Both the position numbers and the translations under genes were made by a program. DNA of 64,000 bases from contig JAHHIB010000010.1 of NCBI GenBank assembly GCA_019359075.1, positions 60,272-124,271 on the forward strand, written 5' to 3'. This stretch comes from Kalymmatonema hyalinum WJT4-NPBG1. GTDB lineage: Bacteria > Cyanobacteriota > Cyanobacteriia > Cyanobacteriales > Nostocaceae. Shown piece by piece: positions 34,748 to 45,091 of this stretch (its first letter is position 1; each line of letters opens with the position of its first letter). The notes beneath the pieces were generated by a model. That model was not told where the DNA came from, did not search any database, and worked only from the letters and a program-made list of their open reading frames with translations.

Positions 34748-36541
34748 ATAGAGACTATCTTCGGTAATCTCCAAGGTCTAAAGTCAAGTCAGCTGAAGCA
34801 ACTACAGCGACTGTATCACCAGCGCATACCGGGCGATCGCATCACAACGCCTGAGTTTTCCCAGCGACTGGCAGCAATTAGCACTGAAATCAATCAGCCG
34901 GTGTGTGCCTACCTCAACCGTCGTGGACAAGTGATCCGCGTAGGGGTAGGCACGCCGCGTCAAACGCAAATTCCACCGTTGGAATTGCCCCGTTATGGCG
35001 CAGAACGATTGAGCGGTATTCGTTGCATCGCCACTAACTTGAAGCCAGAACCGCCAAATGAAACGGCGCTAACGGCTATGCTACTGCAACGGTTGGACGC
35101 TCTGGTTATGCTCAACATTACTGGAACGGGATTTCAACGACGCGGTGGTGGCGCAACAGGGTATGTCAAGCAAGCTTACCTAGCTCACCTGACACCCCAA
35201 GATGCTCGCGCCCTGATCACCAGTCCGGCTGTGCAAAAAGTTTCTGCTGATCTTCCCCCTGCTAGCGAGGGGAATGAGGGGGGTAGAGAACAGAAGAGCA
35301 ACCTCCCATACACAAGCTGGAGCATTTCACCGCCTATGAGTGTCGATATGCTGACACAGCAGGACTTCATGGATTTGGTGGAAGCACTGGAAGCGGAGTT
35401 CCGGCGGGAATATGTCGCCCAAGAAGTAGACGCCGACCATGATCGCGTCCTCATTGTTGGGGTAATGACTGATGACATGACTGCTCAACAATTCCAAGAC
35501 ACCTTGGATGAATTGGGACGGTTGGTGGATACCGCAGGTGGAGAAGTATTGGAGATGATGCGGCAAAAGCGATCGCGCATTCATCCTCAAACAGTCGTTG
35601 GTGAAGGTAAAGTCCAAGAAATCGCCATAACCGTCCAAACTCTGGGAGCAAACCTCGTTGTCTTTGACCATGACCTTTCACCCGCCCAAATTCGTAACTT
35701 AGAATCCCAAATTGGTGTCCGGGTGGTTGACCGCACCGAAGTCATTTTGGATATCTTTGCCCAACGCGCTCAATCACGTGCTGGTAAATTGCAAGTTGAA
35801 CTCGCACAACTAGAATATATGTTGCCGCGACTGACTGGTCGAGGTCAAGCAATGTCCAGGCTGGGGGGTGGTATTGGTACAAGAGGTCCTGGTGAAACAA
35901 AACTAGAAACAGAACGCCGTGCTATTGGGCGACGCATCGCCCGACTGCAACAACAAGTCAACCAACTACAGGCACATCGGGAGCGGTTGCGCCAGCGGCG
36001 ACAACATCAGGAGGTTCCCTCGGTGGCGATCGTTGGTTATACCAACGCTGGTAAGTCTACGTTGCTGAATGCTCTGACTAATGCAGAAGTTTACACCGCA
36101 GACCAGTTGTTTGCCACTCTCGATCCAACCACACGCCGCCTAGTTGTTCCCCATGCGGAAATGGGTGAACCCCAAGAGATTCTGGTGACAGATACAGTAG
36201 GGTTTATTCACGAATTACCTGCATCTTTAATGGATGCCTTCCGCGCTACCTTAGAGGAAGTCACGGAAGCTGAGGCCCTGCTGCATTTGGTGGATTTGTC
36301 TCATCCTGCTTGGCTGAGTCATATTCGCTCTGTCAGGGAGATTCTCGCACAAATGCCAATCACTCCTGGTCCGGCGCTGGTTGTTTTTAATAAGATTGAT
36401 GAAGTAGATAGCGATACTCTAGCATTAGCACGGGAAGAGTTTCCTCTAGCAGTGTTTATCTCTGCGAGTCAACGTTTAGGATTAGAAACCTTACGCCAGC
36501 GTCTCGGTCAACTGGTTGAATATGCCGTCTCCTATGGCTAA
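34748..36541 (+). CDS. hflX: GTPase HflX with an apparent AUA start
   Basis: HflX splits stalled or hibernating ribosomes. The P-loop GTPase domain has GYTNAGKST, DxxG (DTVGF) and NKID, with the HflX N-terminal domain upstream (RSRIHPQTVVGEGKVQEI and the GGIGTRGPGETKLE motif). Coding similarity to the family N-terminus extends upstream of the first GTG (34901) as ETIFGNLQGLKSSQLKQLQR, back to an in-frame TAG at 34739-34741. Between the TAG and 34901 there is no ATG, GTG or TTG; the codon where the family has its ATG is ATA at 34748. So the start is probably AUA, or CUG within the region. With ATA the protein has 597 residues; from 34901 it would have 546. Confidence 0.9.
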   Translation: METIFGNLQGLKSSQLKQLQRLYHQRIPGDRITTPEFSQRLAAISTEINQPVCAYLNRRGQVIRVGVGTPRQTQIPPLELPRYGAERLSGIRCIATNLKPEPPNETALTAMLLQRLDALVMLNITGTGFQRRGGGATGYVKQAYLAHLTPQDARALITSPAVQKVSADLPPASEGNEGGREQKSNLPYTSWSISPPMSVDMLTQQDFMDLVEALEAEFRREYVAQEVDADHDRVLIVGVMTDDMTAQQFQDTLDELGRLVDTAGGEVLEMMRQKRSRIHPQTVVGEGKVQEIAITVQTLGANLVVFDHDLSPAQIRNLESQIGVRVVDRTEVILDIFAQRAQSRAGKLQVELAQLEYMLPRLTGRGQAMSRLGGGIGTRGPGETKLETERRAIGRRIARLQQQVNQLQAHRERLRQRRQHQEVPSVAIVGYTNAGKSTLLNALTNAEVYTADQLFATLDPTTRRLVVPHAEMGEPQEILVTDTVGFIHELPASLMDAFRATLEEVTEAEALLHLVDLSHPAWLSHIRSVREILAQMPITPGPALVVFNKIDEVDSDTLALAREEFPLAVFISASQRLGLETLRQRLGQLVEYAVSYG

Positions 36542-36609
36542 ATATAGAGAGAGCTTTATATTTCAATACGGTTCAGATAACAGCGCTGTTTTATTTTCCA
36601 AAGGTTTTT

Positions 36610-36634
36610 GTAGGGTGGGCAGTGCCCGCCTTAC
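36610..36634. repeat. Palindromic repeat (GTAGGGTGGGC family)
   Basis: GTAGGGTGGGC-AGT-GCCCGCCTTAC downstream of hflX, related in form to the palindrome at 11307-11335. May also act as a terminator. Confidence 0.5.
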
Positions 36635-36690
36635 AGAAACTCGCTGTAACCTAAGTTAAGAACTGTACATATCTGATAGGAGAAGCAATA

Positions 36691-36737
36691 AAAATAAGGT
36701 ACTGTTTGTTACCTATAACAGTATCTTATTTTATTTT
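36691..36737 (+). terminator. Strong hairpin with T-tract upstream of the glutaredoxin gene
   Basis: AAAATAAGGTACTGTT (36691-36706) pairs with AACAGTATCTTATTTT (36717-36732) with one G/T wobble, followed by ATTTTG. Fits a terminator of hflX or an element regulating the glutaredoxin gene that starts 120 nt later. Confidence 0.65.
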
Positions 36738-36856
36738 GATTGGTATAAATTAATTTTGGAGTCAATAAAAAGAGCAGCCACAAGATGAGCAAGTACCCAC
36801 AGCCAACAACAAGATTATTTTAAAATTAAGAAACATTAATGAAAGTTGAGGATGTT

Positions 36857-37129
36857 ATGGCTGCAAAAGTAGAAATTTACACTTGGAGAACTTGCCCATT
36901 TTGCATCCGTGCTAAAAATTTGCTGGCAAAAAAAGGGGTGGATTTCATCGAATACAGCATTGATGGAGATGAGGCTGCACGGAGTCAAATGCAAGGAAGA
37001 GCAAATGGCAGGCGCACCTTGCCCCAAATTTTCATAAATGAGCGTCACATTGGTGGTTGTGATGATATCTACGCTTTAGACTCTCAAGGTAAGCTAGATG
37101 AGTTATTAGTATCAACCAACAATGTGTAG
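36857..37129 (+). CDS. grxC: Glutaredoxin (Grx3 type)
   Basis: 90 residues, a dithiol glutaredoxin with the active site CPFC in TWRTCPFCIRAKNLL, the TLPQIFI cis-proline segment and the GGCDD glutathione-binding motif. It reduces protein disulfides and glutathione mixed disulfides using glutathione. The ATG at 36857 has GAGG upstream and gives the family start MAAKVEIY; the ATG at 36839 adds six residues. Followed by gshB, a pairing common in cyanobacteria. Confidence 0.94.
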   Translation: MAAKVEIYTWRTCPFCIRAKNLLAKKGVDFIEYSIDGDEAARSQMQGRANGRRTLPQIFINERHIGGCDDIYALDSQGKLDELLVSTNNV

Positions 37130-37169
37130 GTTTACAGCATCAAAAGTAAAAAGCAAGGAAAAAAGTTAG

Positions 37170-37470
37170 GAGTTAAGAGGAGCCAGTGCGTTAGGGAGCC
37201 AGCACCTTGCGGTGAGCCAGAGAAAGCAGGCGGGCTTCGCCGTGAGGCTTCGACGGTGAGCTCAGCCGAACCGCGCTCAGCGGCTCGAGTGAGCGGCTCG
37301 AGTGAGCCTTCGCCGAACTCCTCGCCGAACTCCGAACGGTTTCCCGGCGTAGGGGACTGGTAAGCGCAAAGCGTGCCGCTAGGGTTACGCGTAGCGGCTC
37401 CATAGGAGTTAGCACTCAGCCGTGCTGCACCGCGAGGGACTCACCCGCAGGGAGTTCTCCTCCGTTGTAG
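37170..37470. repeat. GC-rich palindromic repeat block between grxC and gshB
   Basis: About 300 bp of nested GC-rich repeats: CGAGTGAGCGGCTCGAGTGAGC direct repeats around 37282-37307, GCCGCTAGGGTTACGCGTAGCGGC around 37375-37398 and a CTCGCCGAACTC repeat near 37312-37336. No ORF here is convincing. Composition differs sharply from the flanking genes. Confidence 0.7.
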
Positions 37471-37605
37471 CGACTGGCGTCGGTGAGCCGAAGACAATTG
37501 CAACTGGCGTTGAGCAATTAGCAATAAAACTCATAACTCGTAACTGTTCAAGAGATAATCAAAATTAAATAATCTTGGAATTTCCTGGCAATTGAGGCAG
37601 AAAGC

Positions 37606-38574
37606 GTGAAACTGGCTTTTATCATTGATCCCATCCATCAGCTCGACCCGTGTCACGATACCAGCGTTGCTCTTATGGAAGCTGCGCAAATCCTAGGACA
37701 TGAAATTTGGGTAACTCAAGCCAATCTACTTAGTGTAGTAGAAGGCAAAGCTTGGGCAGTCCTAGAAAAAGTGGAACTTGTACCAGTGCAGTTGGTGGAG
37801 GGACGTTATCAGGCGGCGAATCCTTGGTACAAGTTGATCCAAAGCGCCGCCCTTTGCCTGGAAACAATGGATGCCGTATTCATGCGGACAGATCCACCAG
37901 TCACAGTCCCTTATCTTTATGCCACATACATTCTGGACTACATTGACCAAAACAAAACCTTGGTGATTAATAGTCCTGCGGGTATCCGAGCAGCAAACGA
38001 AAAAATGTATGCCCTGCAATTTACCAAAGCGATTCCCGAAACGATTGTCACCGCTGATAAACAGTTTATTCGGCAATTTGTAGAAGCCAAGGGAAGAGCG
38101 ATACTCAAACCACTTGGAAACAAAGCAGGAGAAGGAATTTTATTTTTAGAACCAGGCGATCGCAACTTCAACTCGATAGTTGAACTCAGTACTCTCCAAG
38201 GTCGAGTACCAGTTATGGTGCAAACCTACTTAAGCGAGGCAAAAGACGGAGACAAGCGGATTATCCTGCTTAATGGCGAACCGATTGGTGCCCTCAATCG
38301 CCTTTCATCTGGCAGCGATTTTCGCAATAACATGGCGACTGGTGGCACAGTTGCCCAAACTAAAATCACTCCAAGGGAAGATGAAATTTGTGCGCTAATA
38401 GCAAAGACGCTACGTAGAGACGGCTTAATATTTGTCGGGATCGACGTTATCGGTGGATACATGACCGAAGTTAACGTCACTAGTCCTACTGGCGTACGCG
38501 AGATAGATCGACTAGACGGCACTCGCCTTGGTAATCAAGTTATTCAATGGGTCGAGCAAGCAAAAAAATCATGA
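37606..38574 (+). CDS. gshB: Glutathione synthetase
   Basis: 322 residues of an ATP-grasp ligase joining gamma-glutamylcysteine and glycine to make glutathione. Marks: FIIDPIHQLDPCHDTSVALMEAA at the N-terminus, ILKPLGNKAGEGILFLEPGDRNF, EAKDGDKRIILLNGEPIGALNR (Mg/ATP site) and EVNVTSPTGVREIDR at the end. Starts with GTG at 37606. Downstream of grxC in the usual cyanobacterial order. The start of a small 68-codon frame overlaps its stop by ATGA. Confidence 0.96.
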   Translation: MKLAFIIDPIHQLDPCHDTSVALMEAAQILGHEIWVTQANLLSVVEGKAWAVLEKVELVPVQLVEGRYQAANPWYKLIQSAALCLETMDAVFMRTDPPVTVPYLYATYILDYIDQNKTLVINSPAGIRAANEKMYALQFTKAIPETIVTADKQFIRQFVEAKGRAILKPLGNKAGEGILFLEPGDRNFNSIVELSTLQGRVPVMVQTYLSEAKDGDKRIILLNGEPIGALNRLSSGSDFRNNMATGGTVAQTKITPREDEICALIAKTLRRDGLIFVGIDVIGGYMTEVNVTSPTGVREIDRLDGTRLGNQVIQWVEQAKKS

Positions 38575-38777
38575 ATGATAACCATAGCCATAAACCCACA
38601 CTGTCACAGTTATACCGTAACACCCTAGTAATGGCTTCATCAGCAGCAACACCAGTCGTTAAAAGTTTGGGTTATATTCCGTGTAATTTCCCTAGCACCC
38701 TGGCAAACCTAGATAATTGCAAACAAGTTGGAAATTACACTAAATACCAGGTAGCAAAATTCAGCCTGGTCAGGTAG
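38571..38777 (+). CDS. Short ORF overlapping the gshB stop
   Basis: A 68-codon frame beginning with the ATG inside ATGA at the gshB stop. The sequence (MNDNHSHKPTLSQLYRNTLV...) is not one I recognise. The overlap suggests translational coupling, but composition is ordinary and it could be chance. No further support. Confidence 0.3.
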   Translation: MNDNHSHKPTLSQLYRNTLVMASSAATPVVKSLGYIPCNFPSTLANLDNCKQVGNYTKYQVAKFSLVR

Positions 38778-39007
38778 AACCGTGAAAGCTCTCCGCCCCG
38801 CTTTTTTGTACTAAATGCAGTGGCGGACATCCGAACAAAAGAACTCTAGCCCAAATTAATTCAGTCTCTGGGTAGGGTAGACGAAGTTTAGTCACTGATA
38901 GGGGAACTGCTCACCCTAGTAGCTGGCGAAACCCTCCAATGATGACTTGTGGATGATAAATCCTATAAAATTTTTCGAGCCTTTGCATTCATAATTCATC
39001 ATTTTTC

Positions 39008-40297
39008 TTAATTACGGGGTGTGCGTCGGTTGCGGAGAAAATCCGGTATATCCAATCCTGGTTTTTCTTTAGGTTCCACAATAGGCGTTGGCGGATTAAC
39101 TGGTGGTGTCTGTGGTAATGGTCGTTTTGTTGATTGTTGGGGGACGACACGTGGTTGATTTACGTTTTGCTGTGGTGCGGCTTGTGCTTCACCTGTAAAT
39201 CCTGTGGCAATTACCGTCAGTCTTACCTCACCTTGAAGCCTATCATCAATAACCGCTCCAAAAATAATATTGGCGTTGGGATCAACAACTTCATAGATTG
39301 TTTCTGCTGCAGCGTTGACTTCATGCAGGGTAAGGTCACTACCACCAGTAATGTTAAAGACAACGCCTCTGGCTCCTTCAATCGAAGACTCTAGTAATGG
39401 CGAAGAAATGGCAGCGATCGCCGCTTCTCTCGCTCTTGATTTTCCTGAGCCAATACCGATCCCCATCAATGCTGATCCTGCATCTGCCATCACAGCTCGC
39501 ACATCAGCAAAGTCAACGTTGATCAAACCAGGGATTGTGATGATATCGGAAATACCTTGCACCCCTTGGCGCAGCACATCATCTGCATAACGAAAAGCAT
39601 CTTGCATGGGTGTCTGCTCTGGGATCACCTCCAACAGCTTGTTGTTGGGGATGATGATCAGCGTATCCACCCGACTTTTTAGACCTTCAATGCCTTGCTC
39701 TGCTTGAGAGGTGCGGCGACGCCCCTCGAAGATAAATGGACGCGTGACCACGCCAACAGTGAGAGCGCCCATTTCTTTTGCGACTTCAGCAACAATTGGA
39801 GCTGCACCCGTACCAGTACCTCCTCCCATACCAGCGGTAATAAACACTAAGTCGGCACCCTCTAAAGCGGTGGCGATCTCGTCTCGTGATTCCTCAGCTG
39901 CCTTTTGACCAATAGCAGGATTGCCACCTGCTCCTAAACCCCGTGTCAGCTTCTGTCCAATTTGTAGCCTTCTAGGAGCATCTGCCAGAGTCAAAGCTTG
40001 GGCGTCGGTGTTGATTGACCAAAATTCCACCCCAATCACATCAGAAGCAATCATGCGGTTAACAGCATTGCTACCGCCACCACCTACGCCAATCACTTTA
40101 ATATTGGCGACTCGACCAGGAACAATGTCACCAATTCGACTTTCTTCATTGGAAATCTTCTTACTGTCATGATTTTGCCCGTAGTTTACCCCAGTATTAT
40201 TAAAGGGATTGGTGGAGTTGATTGCCAGCGAGAACCCCTGCTGTCCGGGAGACTGGGAGTTTTTATAGGTAAGCCCTTGGTTATTATCAAGTGTCAT
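39008..40297 (-). CDS. ftsZ: Cell division protein FtsZ
   Basis: 429 residues. The tubulin-like GTPase domain carries the T1 loop [15 protein letters not shown], the T4 signature [20 protein letters not shown] and the T7 loop ([11 protein letters not shown]), which catalyses GTP hydrolysis at the subunit interface. The C-terminal peptide [13 protein letters not shown] binds FtsA/ZipN-type partners. A long non-conserved N-terminal extension ([14 protein letters not shown]...) is typical of heterocyst-forming cyanobacteria, so ATG at 40297 is preferred; ATG at 40312 adds five residues. Confidence 0.97.
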   Translation of the reverse strand: MTLDNNQGLTYKNSQSPGQQGFSLAINSTNPFNNTGVNYGQNHDSKKISNEESRIGDIVPGRVANIKVIGVGGGGSNAVNRMIASDVIGVEFWSINTDAQALTLADAPRRLQIGQKLTRGLGAGGNPAIGQKAAEESRDEIATALEGADLVFITAGMGGGTGTGAAPIVAEVAKEMGALTVGVVTRPFIFEGRRRTSQAEQGIEGLKSRVDTLIIIPNNKLLEVIPEQTPMQDAFRYADDVLRQGVQGISDIITIPGLINVDFADVRAVMADAGSALMGIGIGSGKSRAREAAIAAISSPLLESSIEGARGVVFNITGGSDLTLHEVNAAAETIYEVVDPNANIIFGAVIDDRLQGEVRLTVIATGFTGEAQAAPQQNVNQPRVVPQQSTKRPLPQTPPVNPPTPIVEPKEKPGLDIPDFLRNRRTPRN

Positions 40298-40374
40298 CGG
40301 AGTTGCGAGCATGTAGATAAACGACTTTTTAAGGTGTTATTCACCTAGGAGTCAACTATAGTTTGACGTTGCCA

Positions 40375-40923
40375 TCATGTATGGCATTTTTGTTTATTGT
40401 TCTTTCTACTTCCAGCCCTCAAAGGATTGGAGGTGCGAAAGTCTGCTATAGGGTAAGCCCTGACGGCACCCAGTCGCACAGCTAATTCTAGTGAAGTATA
40501 CCTATATTCACCTAAAATTGACCTGTGTAGCTTCCACCAGACATTAATATCTTCACTGGTATTTTGCTGATTTGGCTCAGTACACCTTTGGTATTCCCAA
40601 TAATATTTCCGTGTTTCTGCTATTGATTTCCATAGGACATTGATTTTATGACTGGGACTACTGGTTTTTTTTTGGCTATCCGCCCTGCGTATAAATATAT
40701 TTTGATACCTTTGTATCCTGAATAAATACTTAAACCACTGATCTGACCAATTTTTTCCTTTTTCAATACGGTTGCCTCGGAATAATTGTAAGTAATTTAC
40801 TCTACACAATTGTTGCAATCCAGAAATTCTGTACACAAAATTCTCAAATAACTGTATAACTTGTAAAGACGCGCCGAGGCGCGTCTCGTTTGTTATCAAG
40901 ATTTGATCAATAAGATTTACCAT
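40375..40923 (-). CDS. Unassigned 182-codon frame in the ftsQ-ftsZ spacer
   Basis: An open frame of 182 codons without recognised motifs (for example KKTSSPSHKINVLWKSI). It contains a GACGCGC/GCGCGTC palindromic repeat near 40864-40888. Chance is possible in this region, although this is long for chance. I list it with low confidence. Confidence 0.25.
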   Translation of the reverse strand: MVNLIDQILITNETRLGASLQVIQLFENFVYRISGLQQLCRVNYLQLFRGNRIEKGKNWSDQWFKYLFRIQRYQNIFIRRADSQKKTSSPSHKINVLWKSIAETRKYYWEYQRCTEPNQQNTSEDINVWWKLHRSILGEYRYTSLELAVRLGAVRAYPIADFRTSNPLRAGSRKNNKQKCHT

Positions 40924-41667
40924 TTAAGACACAAAACACAAGATTTATCTTTTACTTACCTTTTACTTATCTATCCCTACACTTGAGATCACCGAGAACT
41001 TGCGAGCTTAGGTAATAGAACACCGTAGTTGTTTTGCTGTTAGAGTGTGCCTCAATACGAGGCACACTTTGCAATCAACAGATTCGACCTTTGCTTTGGA
41101 ATTCCTCTTCGGGCTAGTACCAATGTCTACAGGCTTTTAGAGGAATCTACAAAAAGCAGCCTAAGATTGCGTTTGTTACAGTACCTTCACTCTTGTTGTT
41201 GCAGGTTTTACCTACGGGGATTCGCCTTGAGGATGTCTGATATATATGTGTACAATATGCAGTTGATTGCAGCACCAACCGTTTATCCTTATGGAAAGCC
41301 GTTGTAAACAGGGGTTTTCCTTGCATACAACACTGCTTTCTCCTTGTGAGTCAGCAGGGAATAAAAAGCTCATGAACTCAACTTGGTAAGGTAATGCGCT
41401 CTGTCGAATAGCAGGTACGCAATAGCCGTTTTCCAGCCCAGACGCCATCATCAGGTTGTCTAACATCTTGCACCCCATCATGAGATGTTAGGGTAACAAC
41501 AAGCTTAGCTTTAACTTCCAATGAGAAGTTTTTATGATTATTCTTCCCATTGTAATTAGAAGTTAACGCCGATTTTTACTTGGGTTACTGCAATATCAGA
41601 AAATAGTATATTTATCAGCATAGAACTTCTTTATTAATTAGGTGTGTTTTAGACATCAAACACACCA
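40924..41667. other. Intergenic region between ftsQ and ftsZ
   Basis: About 740 bases with no convincing gene. It is the likely promoter region of ftsZ and the 182-codon frame together. No RNA gene was recognised. Confidence 0.45.
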
Positions 41668-42546
41668 TTATTTTTTAGGGAGTTGAGGAGTTAAGCTGTT
41701 GTTTTTTTGGTTCATTTGTACTAATGGAGACTCTGGATTTTTCAGATCAATGTACTCTACCTGATTAGGATTGAGTTGTGCGGGCAAATGGCGCATTTGT
41801 GCCATGACCTTAATTTTTTCAGGCAACAAGGAACTTGGAGCCCCAAGATGTATATTGCCCAGTTCTGTTTTCAAAATTAAATTTGTTGGGTCTTGGAAAT
41901 CAATTTCCATAACGTTCACAGAACTCTGGATTAGAGCGTGATAAAGTTGATCCCAATAGGGGCGGTAGTGCTCTGGCAAGCCAAAAACCTTAAGACTGGG
42001 CAATCTCAAGTTGGGATTGAGTGATGTGTATTTTTCTACGGGTATCCAAACCCCACTTGCATCTAGTAACCCCACAGATACTTTTTTATGATCACTGTCA
42101 ATGTTTCGTTGCTCCCGGCGACTTTGGGCGATGGCACGGGAGTGCCCGCTGTAGGCGATCGCTACAGGGACTCGTTCGTTAATCTGGACTATTAACCCAG
42201 GTGGAAACAAGCGACGACTGACGGTCGCTTGTGCTATTGTCGGTTGTTGTTTGAGAGATTCAGCGATTCCATAAGGTTCTATCCGCCATAAAGACTGAGG
42301 ATAAGAAACCACGAGCAGTGACTCAATTGCTTCCCGAGAAAGTAAGTGATTACCTGAAATATCGATGTCTTTGGGAGCTCTTAGTACCCAAATAGGTTGG
42401 GTAGCCATCCACAGCAAACCTCCCGCCAATGAACTCACGGCAAAAGTTTGCCAAATAGTCTGAATAATTTTAATTTGCCGCTTTTGACGTAATTTCTTAC
42501 GGCGACCTTCTAAATCTGCGCGGGAAACCGATATAATGCCAGCCAT
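41668..42546 (-). CDS. ftsQ: Cell division protein FtsQ
   Basis: 292 residues. A cytoplasmic basic N-terminus (RADLEGRRKKLRQKRQIK), one membrane helix (IWQTFAVSSLAGGLLWMA) and a POTRA domain (IDISGNHLLSREAIESLL..YPQSLWRIEPYGIAESLKQQPTIAQATVSRRLFPPGLIVQINERVP) followed by the beta domain. FtsQ links the cytoplasmic ring to septal peptidoglycan enzymes. Located upstream of ftsZ on the same strand, as in other cyanobacteria, but separated by about 1.4 kb. Confidence 0.92.
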   Translation of the reverse strand: MAGIISVSRADLEGRRKKLRQKRQIKIIQTIWQTFAVSSLAGGLLWMATQPIWVLRAPKDIDISGNHLLSREAIESLLVVSYPQSLWRIEPYGIAESLKQQPTIAQATVSRRLFPPGLIVQINERVPVAIAYSGHSRAIAQSRREQRNIDSDHKKVSVGLLDASGVWIPVEKYTSLNPNLRLPSLKVFGLPEHYRPYWDQLYHALIQSSVNVMEIDFQDPTNLILKTELGNIHLGAPSSLLPEKIKVMAQMRHLPAQLNPNQVEYIDLKNPESPLVQMNQKNNSLTPQLPKK

Positions 42547-43803
42547 TCAAACCCTTCCACACTTTCAGTCCAAGTCGTTGTTGCGCTCGTACCATTATGT
42601 AATTTTAGTCAACGCTCTTGAGCTTTGTAGACCTGCTCTTCAAAAGACTTTTTTCACTTTTACTAAAACTTTACAGCAGCCATATAAGTCATCCACTGAA
42701 TTGTACGGTTAATGATTCTTAACTAAGTATCTGGGCGTTATTCAACATCACTTATTGGAGTCACGAATGGTAAATCCGGAATGGTTTATTTCTACTGCCT
42801 CCCTATTCGCAACCCCTAGAAGTTAGCTTTGTTTGTGCCGACGAGCTTATTACAGGCTTATTAGACTTTGTAGGGAAGCTTCTTAATTGAATGTGGGCTT
42901 TTGACTTTGTTATGGCAACCATTTCTTACTGAAAAAAACAACAAAACTATTGACTAATTACTTGAAAGATGATAAAAGTTTTTTCATTGTCTGACTTACA
43001 AAGAAATCAGCACTCAAAACACACAACAGGAATTAACAGACGAAGCAATTTTGCACCAAACCTGTGGCACACGGTATTGAGTAATTCTGAATTTTAAGTT
43101 CTCAGTGCTGCTCATAAATTTTGTACACAGAAGCTGTCAAGGTAGAATTGCCATCTTAGTTGGTTTTATCAACCAATATTTTGCGTCCTTGAGGAAATCA
43201 ACAAAAAATTTAGCTCATTTTTGTGGAAATTGGTAACTTAGATGACCAATAACACGGATAAAATTTGTTGCTGATAATTGCAAAAATTAACCAAGGTATT
43301 TACACTAAGGTTTTTAAGAAAAAATTGAAATAATAATATTACCATAATAAAATTGCTTAGCAAGTTGCTATAACAAACAACTGTCTAAGCATATGAGCAC
43401 CTAGAAAACAAAGGATTATACTTGCAACCTAGGTAAGAATTGTGTGTAGATAGGTATGCGATACAGTAAATCTGCATCTACAACGTAAAATCATCCGTAT
43501 CTCTTTAAGTACAACCGTAACTAGAACCAGCGCGATCGCGAAGCGGGAGAAAAGCGCCATCGCCCTTGGCGGGGCAAAGCCCATCGCCTGTTGGGCGGGG
43601 ACTTGTGCCAATGCCCAAAGGGCACGTGTTCGCGTTCGCCAAGACAGCATACTGCCCTTACAGGCAATCGTACCCTTTGTGATGGCATGACTAGCAAGCC
43701 TTAGAGATGGACTTGGGGATTGGTTAGTCGTTTATAGTCAAGAACAACTAACAAAAAACAACTAACAATTCCCATTTTCAAATCTAAAATCCACGCATTG
43801 GTA
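42547..43803. other. Intergenic region upstream of ftsQ
   Basis: About 1.25 kb with no supported gene. AT-rich except for a GC-rich block at about 43530-43640, which carries GCGATCGC and GGGCAAAGCCC-type dispersed palindromes like those at 37170 and 60600. STRR-like CAACTAACA tracts lie at 43740-43770. Confidence 0.5.
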
Positions 43804-44154
43804 CTACCAGCTCAAGGAGCTATCGTTTTCCAAAACTTCAGTGGTGTTTTCAACAGTTGCCTCTTGTTCCAAATTTGTTAAAAAGGCTTGCAGTCTCATA
43901 CGTTCAATATAAGGCCACCCTCCCTCAGCTTCAATATCGCGAAGCAGTGAGTAGAGGGCTTGACGGTTATCGGGCAAACTCTGTTGAAAAGCCCCGTCTC
44001 GGATCTCTCGGTGTAACTGCTCTAACTGTCGCAGTAAGGCTAAAAGAGCCTTAGCATCCCCTAGACAATCTTGTTCCGCACTATATACCGCAGATGCGAT
44101 CGCTTGCAGTTCACAAGACAATTTCGCAGACTCTAGCTTTTTGCCGTTGCTCAT
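43804..44154 (-). CDS. Conserved hypothetical cyanobacterial protein
   Basis: 116 residues, mostly helical, cytosolic, with LSCELQAIASAVYSAEQDCLGDAKALLALLRQLEQLHREIRDGAFQQSLPDNRQALYSLLRDIEAEGGWPYIERMRLQAFL. I recognise this pattern only as a cyanobacterial family of unknown function. A coiled-coil segment (LLALLRQLEQLHREI) suggests oligomerisation. ATG at 44154. Confidence 0.75.
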   Translation of the reverse strand: MSNGKKLESAKLSCELQAIASAVYSAEQDCLGDAKALLALLRQLEQLHREIRDGAFQQSLPDNRQALYSLLRDIEAEGGWPYIERMRLQAFLTNLEQEATVENTTEVLENDSSLSW

Positions 44155-45091
44155 ACCCCCCTATCCCTGTTTATCAGGTCTAACCAAATTTACTGGATAT
44201 TTTTTTTATTTGACGTGTTACCAGTCAACCTTACGTTCAAAAGTTTAATTGATTTATGAGGTGTTGCTGTCACAAATTTATTTGCATCTCTCAACAAAAA
44301 ATAGGTTTTTGCTTTGTGTTTAACTTTGGAGAGTAGCCTGGGAAGAGAAAGACTCACTACCCTCATGGCGTTCCGCTATTGATTATCCTACTGGCGCGGC
44401 TATCCCACAGTGGTGCATGATAGAGCTTGAAATTGATTGAAAAATCTTGATTCCGACTATCCTGAATGCCCTCATTTAAACTAGCCACGCCACTAGAGAA
44501 GGCAGAGCGATGATTTCAGTCTCTGTATCTGTATAAAAAATTGATACATTTTAAACATCTATGTTACCAAGAAGTGTTAACCATCAGTTAACAACAGGTT
44601 AGAGATTGTAAGTGTTGAGCGCATCCATGTGTAAAAAGCAAATGGGTGTAAAAATTTTTACATTAATTTGCCCACCTTCCTAGAAAACTAGCTGTAGACC
44701 AACAGTTGAAGTTCTTACGACTTACATAAAAAAGCTGTGACGCATGAGTTAGCCTCTGAGTTAGCGAAATGCGATCCCGGCTTTGTTGGTCAATATCAGA
44801 ACGCTTTGATTTTAAGTTAAAAAAAATCGTATGATCTGGCTGATGATCGCTTTGATTTCCCCATAAAACAAGGGGCTGTATGTAAAACTGCTGGTTCTTT
44901 GACCACCTGCTCGCCATGCATTGCAATAGCGTGCAGTGGAGAGGGTAGCTTGGGGTTTAAAGCTTCAGGCTAAAAGAAGCGACACGTTTCAAAACGTTTA
45001 GCTACAAGAAGTTTGAGCAGTGGATCGCGCTAATCAAAGCTTCGGTGCAGTTTTACAAGTTAAATATTAATTTTTGACATTGAGGTTAACT
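44155..45091. other. Intergenic region upstream of psbO
   Basis: About 940 bases without a recognised gene. Contains GTTAACCATCAGTTAAC palindromes near 44575-44592 and the psbO promoter region. An 88-codon frame at 44663-44926 on the minus strand has no family support. Confidence 0.45.

Noticed and set aside
37405..37440. CIRCE operator (TTAGCACTC)
   Set aside because: Only the left half TTAGCACTC is present within repeat DNA; the GAGTGCTAA half is missing and no chaperone gene follows.
43429..43650. 73-codon frame in the ftsQ upstream region
   Set aside because: Built from GC-rich dispersed repeats.
44663..44926. 87-codon frame upstream of psbO
   Set aside because: No ribosome site, no family pattern, and composition like spacer DNA.
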